Source: Coriobacteriia bacterium (lineage in GTDB: Bacteria > Actinomycetota > Coriobacteriia > Coriobacteriales > UMGS124). Taken from it: a stretch of 64,000 nt of DNA. Location of the stretch: positions 1-64,000 of the forward strand of contig JAGZEG010000011.1 of the NCBI GenBank assembly GCA_018368455.1, written 5' to 3'. The notes beneath the pieces were generated by a model. It made no database searches and was not told the DNA's origin. It saw nothing but the letters and a program-made list of their open reading frames with translations. Below are positions 44,474-53,425 of this stretch, piece by piece (the first letter of the stretch is position 1; each line of letters opens with the position of its first letter). The position numbers were made by a program, and so were the translations under genes.

Positions 44474-44502
44474 GACTTTGGACCAATAAGTTATCTGAGA
44501 CT
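44474..44502 (+). promoter_or_regulatory. Candidate promoter in the cydD/ybaN divergent region
   Basis: TTGGAC and TATCTT are spaced about 18 bases apart in an AT-rich patch that is unusual for this GC-rich genome. The spacer and flanks contain an imperfect ATAAGTTAT...ATCTTAT palindrome that could serve a redox regulator. The evidence is pattern only. Confidence 0.3.
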
Positions 44503-44589
44503 ATCTTATAGAGTTTAACTGGTGTAACTTATGGGGAGCCACAAGAAAAATTGCCGGACGGTGTTGGGCGGACGGGAAAGGGGAGGGAC

Positions 44590-45117
44590 ATGGCACGAGA
44601 CCAGAGGGGCGCGAGCCGGATGGGGAAGCCGTGCCCGAAAGAGACGCCGGCCCCTCCCTCGGACGCCCTGCGACGTGGCAACGCCGTCTCGCGTCGGCTG
44701 TGGGCTGCCTTAGGCTTTGCGACGTTCGGCCTCGGTGCGCTGGGGGTGGCTCTGCCGTTTCTGCCGACAACGCCATTCATGCTCGTGGCGGCGTTTTGCT
44801 TTGCGCGCAGCTCGGAGCGCCTCAACGCATGGTTTCGCTCGACGGCGCTCTATAAGCGGGTGCTCGAGGGCTATGTGCGCAGCCGCTCGATGACGGTGAA
44901 GGCGAAGCTCACGATTCTCGTGCCCGTGACGGCGCTGCTCGCTATCGGCTTCGCGATGATGGGCCGCGTGCCGGTGGGGCGCGTCGTGCTCGCTGTCGTG
45001 TGGGCGGCGCATGTCGTCTACTTTGGCTTTGTCGTGCGGACGGATCGCGGCGAGGCATCCCCTTCTGTTCGCACGACCGATCCGGATGACGACCCAGTCG
45101 TTTCCGTGCTACGATAG
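44590..45117 (+). CDS. YbaN family (DUF454) membrane protein
   Basis: The 175-residue protein contains the DUF454 core LGFATFGLGALGVALPFLPT then TPFMLVAAFCFARSSERLNA, and WFRSTALYKRVLEGY. Two to four membrane helices are predicted, and the function is unknown. The ATG at 44590 has GGGGAGGG directly upstream. It is divergent from cydDC, and an ABC-F gene follows after a hairpin. Confidence 0.87.
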   Translation: MARDQRGASRMGKPCPKETPAPPSDALRRGNAVSRRLWAALGFATFGLGALGVALPFLPTTPFMLVAAFCFARSSERLNAWFRSTALYKRVLEGYVRSRSMTVKAKLTILVPVTALLAIGFAMMGRVPVGRVVLAVVWAAHVVYFGFVVRTDRGEASPSVRTTDPDDDPVVSVLR

Positions 45118-45133
45118 ATTCACTTACACCAAA

Positions 45134-45160
45134 TGCGAGGCCTATATGCCATGCCTCGCA
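45134..45160 (+). terminator. Hairpin between ybaN and the ABC-F gene
   Basis: TGCGAGGC pairs perfectly with GCCTCGCA around an 11-base loop, 16 bases after the ybaN stop. There is no T run. It could be a weak terminator or the first stem of the ABC-F leader. Confidence 0.5.
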
Positions 45161-45161
45161 G

Positions 45162-45260
45162 CGCCAAAGGAGACCGATCGGTGAAGCTCTAGACGATGTC
45201 GCGCATTTTACGAACCGTTTTCCGTTTTGGGAGCGGCGTTCATCGTCTCACCGAAAGGTT
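45162..45260 (+). promoter_or_regulatory. Candidate regulatory leader of the ABC-F gene
   Basis: AAAGGAG followed eight bases later by GTG-AAG-CTC-TAG would encode the tripeptide leader MKL. The leader also holds an eight-base inverted pair AGACGATG (45191-45198) and CATCGTCT (45241-45248) enclosing repeated CGTTTT motifs. Many antibiotic-responsive ABC-F genes are controlled by such leaders, but this reading is speculative. Confidence 0.3.
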
Positions 45261-45266
45261 TCCGTC

Positions 45267-46802
45267 ATGGCTAAGCCGTCTTCTGGCATGTCTGTTGCCG
45301 GCGTGTCCCTGCGTCTTTCTCATATTACCTACACCTATCCCGGCGCGTCCGATTCCGCACTGTCCGACGTGTGCTTGGCGCTCGGTTCCGGTTGGACGGG
45401 CGTCGTGGGCGACAATGGCTGCGGCAAGTCGACGCTTGCCCGTATCGCCGGCGGGCTGCTCATGCCGGATACCGGTTCGGTGGCGCCACGTCTGAGCTGT
45501 GCCTATTGCCCGCAGGACACCGATGAGCCGCCTGTCGACCTCGAGGCGTTTGCCTGCGATTACGATGCCCGCGCATGCGAGCTGCGCGCCATGCTCGCCA
45601 TCGAGGACGAGATGCTCTGGCGCTACGATGCGCTGAGCTGCGGCGAGCGGAAGAAGATACAGATTGCGGTCGCCCTGTGGCGTGGCGCGGAGCTGCTTGT
45701 CGTCGACGAGCCGACGAACCACGTCGACGCTGCCTGTCGCGAGCGCATCCGTACGGCGTTGGCTGCCTACGACGGGATCGGGCTGCTCATATCGCACGAC
45801 CGCGAGCTGCTCGACGCGCTCGTTGTGCGCTGCGCGTGCTTCGAGGCGGGGCGCGTCGTGCTGCGACCGGGCACGTACTCGCGGGCGCACGGGCAGGCCG
45901 ATATCGAGCGGGCGACGGTGGCTCGCGGCCGCGCCAAGGCGAAGGGCGAGCTTGCGCGGCTCTCGGCGGAGTACGAGGACCGGGCCCAGCTCGCTTCTCG
46001 GACGGCGTCTCGGCGAAGCGCGAGGAACCTCGACAAGCACGACAGCGACGGGCGGGAGCGCATCCGCCTCGCCGTCTACACGGGCCAGGATGGCCGGACG
46101 GGCGCTCTGGCGAGACGCATGGGCGCGCGTGTCGAGCAGGCGCGAGGGCGGTTGGCTGGCCTTCGCGTCGAGAAGCGCTACGAAGGCGACCTGTGGCTCG
46201 ACGCCCGCCCACACCCGCGCAAGGTGCTGCTGCGCCTCGATGCTGTCGAGCTGCCGTGTGGGCCGGGACGCGTGATGCGCGTGCCCGAGCTCGTTCTCGG
46301 CAACATCGATCACCTGGGCATCTGCGGTCCCAACGGTGCGGGCAAGTCCACGCTGCTGCGTCACATGCTTGCATGTATGCCGGAGGATCTGCCGGTGCTG
46401 TACCTCCCCCAGGAGGTTGCTCCTGCTGAGGCGGCGCGCGTCCTTGCGGCCGTGCGGGAGTTGCCCAGTGCGCAGAAAGGTCGCGTGCTGTCTATCGTGG
46501 CCCAGCTTGATTCCGACCCCGATCGCATCTTGGCCGGGGATGCTGCGAGTCCTGGCGAGCTGCGCAAGCTGATGCTTGCCGCGGGCGTGCTGGGCAACCC
46601 GGCGCTCATCGTCATGGACGAGCCGACGAACCACCTGGACATCCACTCGATCGAGGCGCTCGAGCGGGCGCTGGCGGCATACCCCGGCGCGCTCGTGCTC
46701 GTAAGCCACGACGAGGCCTTCCTGGCAGCGGCCTGTCCGAGCTTGCGTCTGCGCCTTGATCCCGGGCCTGCTCAAACTGCCTGTCACCTTGAGCTGCGCT
46801 AG
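45267..46802 (+). CDS. ABC-F family ATPase
   Basis: The 511-residue protein has two ABC domains and no membrane segments. Domain 1: Walker A GDNGCGKST, signature LSCGERKKIQIAVAL, DEPTNHVD. Domain 2: GPNGAGKST, signature SPGELRKLMLAAGVL, DEPTNHLD. A charged linker of about 80 residues (positions about 205-285) joins them. ABC-F proteins act on the ribosome in translation control or antibiotic protection; which applies here cannot be told. The start has GAAAGG about ten bases upstream. It is transcribed alone. Confidence 0.9.
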   Translation: MAKPSSGMSVAGVSLRLSHITYTYPGASDSALSDVCLALGSGWTGVVGDNGCGKSTLARIAGGLLMPDTGSVAPRLSCAYCPQDTDEPPVDLEAFACDYDARACELRAMLAIEDEMLWRYDALSCGERKKIQIAVALWRGAELLVVDEPTNHVDAACRERIRTALAAYDGIGLLISHDRELLDALVVRCACFEAGRVVLRPGTYSRAHGQADIERATVARGRAKAKGELARLSAEYEDRAQLASRTASRRSARNLDKHDSDGRERIRLAVYTGQDGRTGALARRMGARVEQARGRLAGLRVEKRYEGDLWLDARPHPRKVLLRLDAVELPCGPGRVMRVPELVLGNIDHLGICGPNGAGKSTLLRHMLACMPEDLPVLYLPQEVAPAEAARVLAAVRELPSAQKGRVLSIVAQLDSDPDRILAGDAASPGELRKLMLAAGVLGNPALIVMDEPTNHLDIHSIEALERALAAYPGALVLVSHDEAFLAAACPSLRLRLDPGPAQTACHLELR

Positions 46803-46930
46803 GGATACGTGCCGCTGCCTAGCTCATGCGTGGCGAGCCCCGACGGCCCGTTCGGGGTCGACAGAACTGACCTGCGGGGGCCGGTGGGGCTCGCCATCCT
46901 TGACCGCCGTCCGCCGAGCTGGTACGTCCT

Positions 46931-47860
46931 CTATGCCAGCGTCATCGTGAATGCGTGCGATGCAATTGCGCCGGGCGCGAGCAGGCGCATGCCGCGCTTG
47001 TCCTCGAGACGGTTGCCCTCATCGGCTGCCGTGGCGCAGCCGCACCAGGGCTCGACGGCCACGAACGGGGCGGTGCCGTAGCTGGCCGACCAGACCCCCA
47101 GGTAGTCGAAGCCTGGGAAGTCAAGCCGCACACTGCGCCCCGCGCCTGCGTCGACGAGGCTGACCGTGCGGTCTGGCACGTCGTGCAGCACGATGGTGTC
47201 CGTGGCGAAAAGATCGCGCCTCAGGGGCAGGCAGTCGCTGTTCTCGAGCAGCGGTATGGCCTGCTCGAAGTCGAGCAGGCCGCCGTCGACCATCGTGGGC
47301 GAGTTTGCGGTCCACGGCCGTGCGAACTCAAGCGAACACCCTTCGAATGCGGGGTTCTTCCCATCCGCCTCCGTATTGCCTTCGTCCCCCGTATGCTGCG
47401 CGCCTCCGAGCGGCAGGGCGAAGGCCGGATGCCCACCAACGACGTAGGGCATTGGGGCCTCGCCGGTGTTTTCGACCTCGAAGCGCTGCTCGAGCGTCGT
47501 CTCTCCAACGACGGCATAGCCCATGCGCAGGCGAAAGCGGTAGGGGTAGGCTTTCAAGGTCTCTTGCGTTGCCACGCATCCAAGGACCAAGTGCTCCTCG
47601 CTGTGTTCGATGACGTCGAACGCCTGAGCGCGCGCGACGCCGTGGCGCCCCATGGGGCAGGGGCCGGCGGCGCTCACTGTGCCCGGCCTCAGCGAGCCCA
47701 CAATGGGAAACAGCACGGGGGAGCGACGGGGCCACCAGCGGGGATCGCCCTGCCAAAGGTACTCGATATCGTCGAGCTTGAGGCTCATGAGCTGGGCGCC
47801 CAGCGTGTCGACCCGTGCGCTCAGCCGCCCGGCCCCTATCGATATCGTCGTCGTTTCCAC
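46931..47860 (-). CDS. Aldose 1-epimerase family protein
   Basis: The protein has 309 residues with a galactose mutarotase-like beta-sandwich: IEYLWQGDPRWWPRRSPVLF, the His of MGRHGVAR, the His of VVGGHPAF, and a C-terminal VAVEPWCGCAT segment where the catalytic Glu lies. It would interconvert sugar anomers. A GTG start at 47860 is chosen because GGGAGGTT lies nine bases upstream; the longer frame has no ribosome site. It is divergent from nrfA and shares no evident pathway with it. Confidence 0.87.
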   Translation of the reverse strand: METTTISIGAGRLSARVDTLGAQLMSLKLDDIEYLWQGDPRWWPRRSPVLFPIVGSLRPGTVSAAGPCPMGRHGVARAQAFDVIEHSEEHLVLGCVATQETLKAYPYRFRLRMGYAVVGETTLEQRFEVENTGEAPMPYVVGGHPAFALPLGGAQHTGDEGNTEADGKNPAFEGCSLEFARPWTANSPTMVDGGLLDFEQAIPLLENSDCLPLRRDLFATDTIVLHDVPDRTVSLVDAGAGRSVRLDFPGFDYLGVWSASYGTAPFVAVEPWCGCATAADEGNRLEDKRGMRLLAPGAIASHAFTMTLA

Positions 47861-48109
47861 GGTCGCTAACCTCCCTGGTACTGGCGTTTTTGCGCACCCA
47901 TGATAGCCGTTGCACGCCGGCTGGCCTCCCGGGTATGGCATATGCGTTTCTGTTCTTCTGCGGGAAGTGTTCATCTCTTCAGGCAACATTCAGAATTTGC
48001 CCTCTTTTACTCTGTTTTCAATTGGAGTACGATAATTTTGTGGTGTGGCTGGTCTCGAAAAAATACCCACACGAGACCAGGGAGAGGCTTGAGAGAGGGA
48101 GGGTCTGCA

Positions 48110-49381
48110 ATGCTACGCACGAAAAAGCTGTCGCTGGGTGTTGTTGCTGTGCTCTGCATGGCACTCACGTCGGGAGCGGCCGTCATCGCGACTGCCGCGC
48201 CTGCCAGTAAGGACGCCTCTGCGGCGCCTGACGCACAGGCTGCGGCCGCCGCGACGCCCGAGCCTGACGAGTTTGGCGTTGTCACGGCCGAGCAGTGGAA
48301 GGACATCTACCCCAACGAGTACGCCACGTACATGGAGAACGAGGCCAACTCGCCGGATTCTGGCAAGCACAACTACCTCGAGCTCTATCCGGCACTCAAC
48401 ACGATGTACAAGGGCTACGGCTTCGCGAAGGGCTACGACGAGGCATCGTCGCACCTGTATACGCTCGAGAGCATCAAGGCAACGCCGCGCGTGAACGAAA
48501 AGACGCTGGCCAACTGCATCACGTGCAAGACGCCGCAGTTCACCAACACGGTGAACACCGAGGGCGACGAGACGTATGCTCAGCCGTTCGCGGATCTCAT
48601 CGACAAGTTTACCGAGCCCGTGAGCTGCTTCAACTGCCACGAGAACGATCCGGAGAGCCTGACGGTCACGAGCCAGTTCTTCGTGAACTCCCGCGGTGAC
48701 GACGCCGACAAGGCGCCGATCGAGTCCGAGGTGTGCGGTCAGTGCCACAACGAGTACTACTTCGATCCGGACACGAAGGCCACGACGAACCCCTACACGG
48801 GCCTTGCCGCGATGAATCCTGACGACATCCTCGCGTACTACAACGAGATGGGCTTCAAGGATTGGGAGCACCCGGACACCGGCGCCGCGATGATCAAGGT
48901 GCAGCACCCCGAGTTCGAGACGCTCTACGGTGGCGATACCCAGCCGACGATGGTCCAGGCCGGTTACACGTGCGCGGATTGCCACATGGCTGCCACGACG
49001 GCTGACGACGGCACTGAGTTCGCGTCCCACAACTGGGTGAGCCCGCTCGACAATGAGCAGCTGCTCGCCGACAACTGCTCGAAGTGCCACGAGGATCTTG
49101 CCTCAGAGGTCAAGGCCATCCAGGACGAGGAAGAGGCTCGCGTCACCGCCATCAGCGAGAAGATCGAGGACCTCGTGAACCAGGCTGCTGCCAAGAAGGC
49201 CGATGGCTCGCTGGCCGGCGATGATCTCGCCAAGGTGCAGGACCTGCAGCGCACGGCGCAGTTCTACTGGGACTTCGTCATGGTCGAGAACAGCGAGGGT
49301 GCGCATAATCCCGACCTGACGTTCGACACGCTCGACAAGTCCGAGGCCGCTGTCGACGAGGCCCTGGCGATGCTTGCCTAG
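48110..49381 (+). CDS. nrfA: Ammonia-forming cytochrome c nitrite reductase
   Basis: This 423-residue exported pentaheme cytochrome has a signal peptide (KKLSLGVVAVLCMALTSGAA), the catalytic Lys-ligated heme site CITCK (Cys136-Lys140), and four CxxCH sites: CFNCH, CGQCH, CADCH and CSKCH. It reduces nitrite to ammonium with six electrons in anaerobic respiration. No nrfH quinol dehydrogenase is adjacent, which is unusual. GGAGGG lies six to nine bases before the ATG at 48110. An AT-rich upstream region with GATAAT probably contains the promoter. Confidence 0.95.
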   Translation: MLRTKKLSLGVVAVLCMALTSGAAVIATAAPASKDASAAPDAQAAAAATPEPDEFGVVTAEQWKDIYPNEYATYMENEANSPDSGKHNYLELYPALNTMYKGYGFAKGYDEASSHLYTLESIKATPRVNEKTLANCITCKTPQFTNTVNTEGDETYAQPFADLIDKFTEPVSCFNCHENDPESLTVTSQFFVNSRGDDADKAPIESEVCGQCHNEYYFDPDTKATTNPYTGLAAMNPDDILAYYNEMGFKDWEHPDTGAAMIKVQHPEFETLYGGDTQPTMVQAGYTCADCHMAATTADDGTEFASHNWVSPLDNEQLLADNCSKCHEDLASEVKAIQDEEEARVTAISEKIEDLVNQAAAKKADGSLAGDDLAKVQDLQRTAQFYWDFVMVENSEGAHNPDLTFDTLDKSEAAVDEALAMLA

Positions 49382-49406
49382 CCTCTTGCTGGATGCTGTA
49401 CGTGCG

Positions 49407-49442
49407 TGACTGGCGGCGGCCGACTGGGAAGTTGGCCGCCGT
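49407..49442 (+). terminator. Hairpin after nrfA
   Basis: GGCGGCGGCCGAC and a near-complementary GTTGGCCGCC form a strong GC stem 26 bases after the stop. No T run follows. Confidence 0.5.
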
Positions 49443-49569
49443 CGAAAGGGACATTGCAAGCGTTGGCGGGCCCATTCGGTGCGAACCGGGTGGGTCCGTC
49501 TTTGTTTGGGATACGATGGAAACGTCCCGCCTGCCGCAGAGCAGGCTGAACGCCAGGAGGGGAGCGACG

Positions 49570-50250
49570 ATGGGCGAGGCATACGTCCAAGAAACAACGC
49601 AGTCGGCTGACGCTGGCTCGCACGATGCGTCGGGCTTCGTGCTCGTGAGCGACGTCGTGCCCGACGCTATTCAGGAAATCCGCTACTTCTCGACGTACAA
49701 CTTCCTCGGGCGTCGCGTCGCGGGCTACGAGCAGCCAGTCGCCCTCATGACGCGCGAGGCTGCCGAGGCCCTGCGCGTGGCGAGCGACGAGTTCGTGGCG
49801 CGTGACTATCGCATAAAGCTGTTCGATACGTATCGGCCCCAGCGCGCTGTCAATGACTTCATTTCGTGGGCGCGCGACCTTGACGACGTCGCGATGAAGC
49901 CGGTGTTCTATCCCGACGTCCCCAAAGACGAGCTGTTCGAGCGCGGGTACATCGCGGCGCGCTCGGCCCACTCGCGGGGGAGCTGTGCCGACATGACGCT
50001 GCTCGACATGGCGACCGGCCGCGAAGTGGACATGGGCTCGCCGTTCGACTTCTTCGGCCCGATTTCCCACGCGGACTATGCGGACCTGAGCCCAGAGCAG
50101 CTTACTAACCGCGCCCTGCTGCGCGACGTCATGGTCGCGAGCGGCTTTGAGCCCTACCACGAGGAGTGGTGGCACTTCACGCTGGCAGACGAGCCCTACC
50201 CCGAGACGCACTTCGACATCCCCGTGAGCGTGGCGAGCGTCGGACGGTAG
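49570..50250 (+). CDS. D-alanyl-D-alanine dipeptidase (VanX/DdpX family, M15D)
   Basis: The protein has 226 residues with the M15D zinc motifs: SAHSRGSCADMTLLD (SxHxxGxAxD, His and Asp ligands) and the catalytic Glu/His ligand motif EEWWHFTL. YDTYRP-like FDTYRPQRAV, with the substrate-binding Arg, is present. There is no signal peptide, so it is probably cytoplasmic, as for VanX. No vanA or vanH genes are near, so glycopeptide resistance is not indicated; D-Ala-D-Ala recycling is more likely. AGGAGGGGAG precedes the ATG. Confidence 0.9.
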   Translation: MGEAYVQETTQSADAGSHDASGFVLVSDVVPDAIQEIRYFSTYNFLGRRVAGYEQPVALMTREAAEALRVASDEFVARDYRIKLFDTYRPQRAVNDFISWARDLDDVAMKPVFYPDVPKDELFERGYIAARSAHSRGSCADMTLLDMATGREVDMGSPFDFFGPISHADYADLSPEQLTNRALLRDVMVASGFEPYHEEWWHFTLADEPYPETHFDIPVSVASVGR

Positions 50251-50362
50251 CTTATGGGTGTGTGGCTCGGTTTGCCCTGCCTTGTCTCGGTTGCCCCGTC
50301 TTGCGTGGTTTCTGCCTGGCCGCTTTTCGCGGCTGTGCGAGCTTTTGCAAAACGAGCTTCTG

Positions 50363-50560
50363 AAATTGGGCGCGGATTGCGGTTCTGCGAGGATTGACTG
50401 ACCTGGTTCTGCGGTTCTGCAAGGCGTCTTATTGCGTCAGCCTTTCCCACCTGCGGTTTTCGTTTTGTGCGCACTCGGGATCTTTCCGCAAACCTCGCAC
50501 AACCGCAACCTGCGCCCATTTTGAGGGCACGTCTTTGCAAGATCCCGCACAATCGAAGAT
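50363..50560. repeat. Structured intergenic repeat island
   Basis: No gene is supported in 50251-50802. A unit of about 34 bases at 50363-50396 (begins AAATTGGGCGCGGATTGCGG) is present inverted at 50487-50521 with several mismatches, and a diverged direct copy follows at about 50545-50575. TGCGGTTCTGCRAGG occurs twice on the left. The spacer contains CCCACCTGCGGTTT, which recurs at 53604 in another island. Confidence 0.65.
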
Positions 50561-50802
50561 CGTGCCCATGGTTCGGGGCGGCGCTCGGGAGAATCGAGCA
50601 GGGCGCGAGGGCCTGCCGCGCGGATCGCATCCAAGCGAGGCTTCGCTACTCGATGGGCCGAGCGCGGCCGCGCGTTGTGCCCAAGTCCCGGGGCCTTGGG
50701 GCCGCGAGCCCCGGGAATCGCGCTCTGAGCTAGAATGATGCGCCGCTCGCAAAGACAAGCAATCCTAGCCCGGCGGGTCCGGGCTCAGAAAGGTGGCACA
50801 CC

Positions 50803-51897
50803 ATGTACGGCATACGATCCGTCCTGCTTGCTCAGGAACGCGGTGACTACTCGGAGCATCTGAGCGAGGGCGCCTACGAGCTCGACTGCTCCATGGGCTC
50901 GAACCCCTACGGCACGCCACCGCTGGCGCTGCCCGCGGACGTCCTGTCTCACCTGGCACTCTACCCGCACGGCGACGAGGAGCTCATTGGTCTCATCAGG
51001 GAGCGCTTTGCTCCCATCCTGCGGATCGCCGACGACATGATTGCCTTTTCGTGCGGCTCCATCGGCACGTGCATGGCGCTCAACCGCATGTGTCTCGAGC
51101 CGGGCAAGACCGTCGTCTGCATGGCGCCGACGTTCACGGCCGTCACCGACGACATGGTGACGTACGAGCCGCGCTTCGTCCGCGTCTCCCTGCGCGCCGA
51201 GCGCAACTTCGCGTTTGACGTCGACGACGTGCTTGCCGCCATCGAGGCGAGCCCCGGCGCCTTCGTGTACTTCGACAACCCCAACAACCCCACGGGGCAG
51301 GTGTTCCCTCTGACTGACGTGCGCCGTATGGCGGAGGCCGCGCGTGCTGCAGGCTCGCTCATCGTCATGGACGAGGCGTATGGCGACTACATGGCCGACG
51401 ACCAGAGCGCCCTCAGCCTCGTCGAGGAGTTTGACAACCTCGTCGTCGTGCGCACGTTCTCCAAGGGCTTTGGCGAGGCGGGCGTGCGTCTGGGGTACTG
51501 CGTTGCGCAGGCCCCCGTCATGGCAGCGTTCCACAAGGTGAATATCCCGTTCGCTAAGAACTCGCTGGCAAACGAGCTTGCTTGCCAGTCGTTGCGTGCG
51601 GGGTGGGCCGCCAAGAGCCGCCAGCGCGTGCTGGCCGACAAGCCCCGTCTGCTCGAGACGCTCGAGGACTGCGCTCACCTGCGCGTTGCCCACACCGATC
51701 CCGGCGTGTCCATCTCGATGGTGTACGTTGACGATCCGTCCGTGAACCTCGAGCACGTCTTCCTGCAGGCGGGCGTGCGTGCTGTGACGTGCGCGGGCTA
51801 TGACGGCCTCGGCGCCAACGCCGTGCGTCTCAACCTGCACGAGAACGTCGAGCTCCTCTGTGAGCTCGTGCGGAAGGCTGACGCGCTGCTCGCGTAG
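50803..51897 (+). CDS. Class I/II PLP-dependent aminotransferase (HisC-like)
   Basis: The 364-residue PLP enzyme has the fold-type I pattern YFDNPNNPTGQVFPL, IVMDEAYGDYM and the cofactor Lys in RTFSKGFGEAGVRLGY, with the C-terminal Arg in AVRLNLHENVE. Its closest recognisable group is histidinol-phosphate aminotransferase/CobD, but no his or cob genes are nearby. AAAGGTGG precedes the ATG at 50803. It stands alone between a repeat island and the YkvI gene. Confidence 0.85.
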   Translation: MYGIRSVLLAQERGDYSEHLSEGAYELDCSMGSNPYGTPPLALPADVLSHLALYPHGDEELIGLIRERFAPILRIADDMIAFSCGSIGTCMALNRMCLEPGKTVVCMAPTFTAVTDDMVTYEPRFVRVSLRAERNFAFDVDDVLAAIEASPGAFVYFDNPNNPTGQVFPLTDVRRMAEAARAAGSLIVMDEAYGDYMADDQSALSLVEEFDNLVVVRTFSKGFGEAGVRLGYCVAQAPVMAAFHKVNIPFAKNSLANELACQSLRAGWAAKSRQRVLADKPRLLETLEDCAHLRVAHTDPGVSISMVYVDDPSVNLEHVFLQAGVRAVTCAGYDGLGANAVRLNLHENVELLCELVRKADALLA

Positions 51898-51941
51898 GGG
51901 GAGCGTTCGTTAACTTTTGAGACATCCGGCCGCATTATGCG

Positions 51942-51969
51942 TTGAATTGTTTTGCGTGAGCGCTATCAT
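51942..51969 (+). promoter_or_regulatory. Promoter of the YkvI transporter gene
   Basis: TTGAAT (51942-51947) and TATCAT (51964-51969) with a 16-base spacer form a good sigma-70-type promoter. Transcription would begin about 12 bases before a strong terminator hairpin. GGCCGCAT and ATGCGGCC flank the promoter as an inverted pair. Confidence 0.55.
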
Positions 51970-51988
51970 GCGGCCCATCGTATTCGTT

Positions 51989-52030
51989 GCCCCTGCGGTA
52001 CTCGAACGCCGCAGGGGCTTTTCGTACCGC
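51989..52030 (+). terminator. Leader terminator (candidate attenuator) before ykvI
   Basis: GCCCCTGCGG (51989-51998) pairs perfectly with CCGCAGGGGC (52009-52018), followed by TTTT. It lies only 23 bases ahead of the ykvI start and downstream of the likely promoter. GCGGTA inside the hairpin can instead pair with TACCGC (52025-52030) beside the ribosome site, offering an alternative fold. It could otherwise simply end the aminotransferase transcript. Confidence 0.6.
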
Positions 52031-52045
52031 GAAAGGCAGGTTTGC

Positions 52046-53269
52046 ATGGCTGAGCACAACACAAGTCCCGCCGCCGTTGGCGCGGCGGGCACGCAGGGGC
52101 GCCCTGCGGAGGGGGACCCTCAGGGCGGCGGCAAGGTCAACATCGCCAACGTTCTGAAGTTTTCCGGAGCGTTCGTCGCGTTCATGATCGGGTCGGGCTA
52201 TGCGTCCGGCCAGGAGATCATGCAGTTCTTCACCGCCTACGGCATCTGGTCTATCGGCGGCCTCATCATCGCGCTCGTGCTGTTCTCCTGGCTGGGCAAG
52301 GTGCTCATGAACTACGGCTACCGCCATCGCGAGCTCACGCCCGAGCAGATGCCTGACCAGAGCTTCCGCTACTACTGCGGCAAGTACTTCGGCACGTTCC
52401 TCGCGTGGTTCATCCCCGTGTTCCTGTTTCTCGTGTGCGTCGTCATGACGTCGGGCGCAGGCGCAACGCTTGCCCAGTACTTTGGCCTGCCGACGTGGGT
52501 GGGCGCGCTGGGCATGTGCGTGCTCGTGTTCGTCACGAACCTGTTCGGCTTCCGCCGGATCGTCGACATCGTGGGCGCTCTGGGCCCGCTGACGATCATC
52601 TTCTCCATCGTCATCGCCGTCTTCGCCATCGCGTCCAACCCTGCGGGCCTGGCCAACGTCGCCTCGCATGCCGACGTCTTCGCGAGCATGGCCAACGCCA
52701 CGAACGGCGCGCCGCTGTGGGCGCTGGCGGGCCTGCTCTACGTCGCGTTCAACATGACGGGTTCGGTGCCCTTCCTCACCCAGACCGGCGCGACGGCCGC
52801 TTCGGCGCGCGAGGCCAAGTGGGGCGCGATCGGCGGCGGCATCCTGTTCGTCGTGGCAGGCCTGCTCATGAACCTGGCGCTGCTGTGCTACATCGATGAC
52901 GTCTCGCAGCTCGAGGTGCCGGTCCTGTTCCTGTCCGACCTCATTAGCCCGGTCGTCAGCGTCATCTTTGCCATCATCCTGCTCGACGAGATCTACTCCA
53001 CGGCTGCCCCGATGATGTGGACGTCCGTGAACCGCTTTGCTCCCGAGGGCACGAAGCTCAACAAGGTCGTGCTCGCCGGATTCTCGGTGCTCGTGCTGCT
53101 TATCGTGCTGAGCCCGCTGTCTTACGGTCAGCTGCTCGGTATCGTGTATCCCTACACCGGCTACATCGGCATCCTGTTCATCATTTGCGTTATCGTGCGC
53201 CAGTGCATCGAGCGCTACAACCGCAGCAAGGGCCTCGACATCGAGACGCCGCTCATCTTCAAGAAGTAG
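52046..53269 (+). CDS. YkvI family membrane transporter
   Basis: The 407-residue membrane protein has about ten to eleven helices and a LeuT-like opening (VLKFSGAFVAFMIGSGYASG, then QEIMQFFTAYG). The unwound first-helix motif GSGYASGQE is characteristic of YkvI/BrnQ-like families. The substrate is unknown, with amino acids likely by fold. The N-terminal 30 residues are disordered. The ATG at 52046 has GGCAGG six bases upstream. A promoter and terminator-like leader precede it. Confidence 0.87.
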   Translation: MAEHNTSPAAVGAAGTQGRPAEGDPQGGGKVNIANVLKFSGAFVAFMIGSGYASGQEIMQFFTAYGIWSIGGLIIALVLFSWLGKVLMNYGYRHRELTPEQMPDQSFRYYCGKYFGTFLAWFIPVFLFLVCVVMTSGAGATLAQYFGLPTWVGALGMCVLVFVTNLFGFRRIVDIVGALGPLTIIFSIVIAVFAIASNPAGLANVASHADVFASMANATNGAPLWALAGLLYVAFNMTGSVPFLTQTGATAASAREAKWGAIGGGILFVVAGLLMNLALLCYIDDVSQLEVPVLFLSDLISPVVSVIFAIILLDEIYSTAAPMMWTSVNRFAPEGTKLNKVVLAGFSVLVLLIVLSPLSYGQLLGIVYPYTGYIGILFIICVIVRQCIERYNRSKGLDIETPLIFKK

Positions 53270-53330
53270 GGTTGTGCGTGGGGAGGGGTTGGTCTATCCT
53301 TCCCGGTGATCGTGATTTGCAAGGCAAGGA

Positions 53331-53381
53331 GAACGCCCGTGCCCGACTTCCGGTTTGCGGAGTAGAGCACGGGCGTTTTTT
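53331..53381 (+). terminator. Intrinsic terminator after ykvI
   Basis: AACGCCCGTGC pairs with GCACGGGCGTT and is followed by a run of six T. Confidence 0.88.
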
Positions 53382-53425
53382 GGTGTTCACTATGCCGTGC
53401 GTCGTCACGTGCGGGAAAGCGGCAT

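Noticed and set aside
49570..50250. Vancomycin resistance locus
   Set aside because: Only a VanX-like dipeptidase is present; no VanA/VanB ligase, VanH dehydrogenase or VanRS pair is linked to it.
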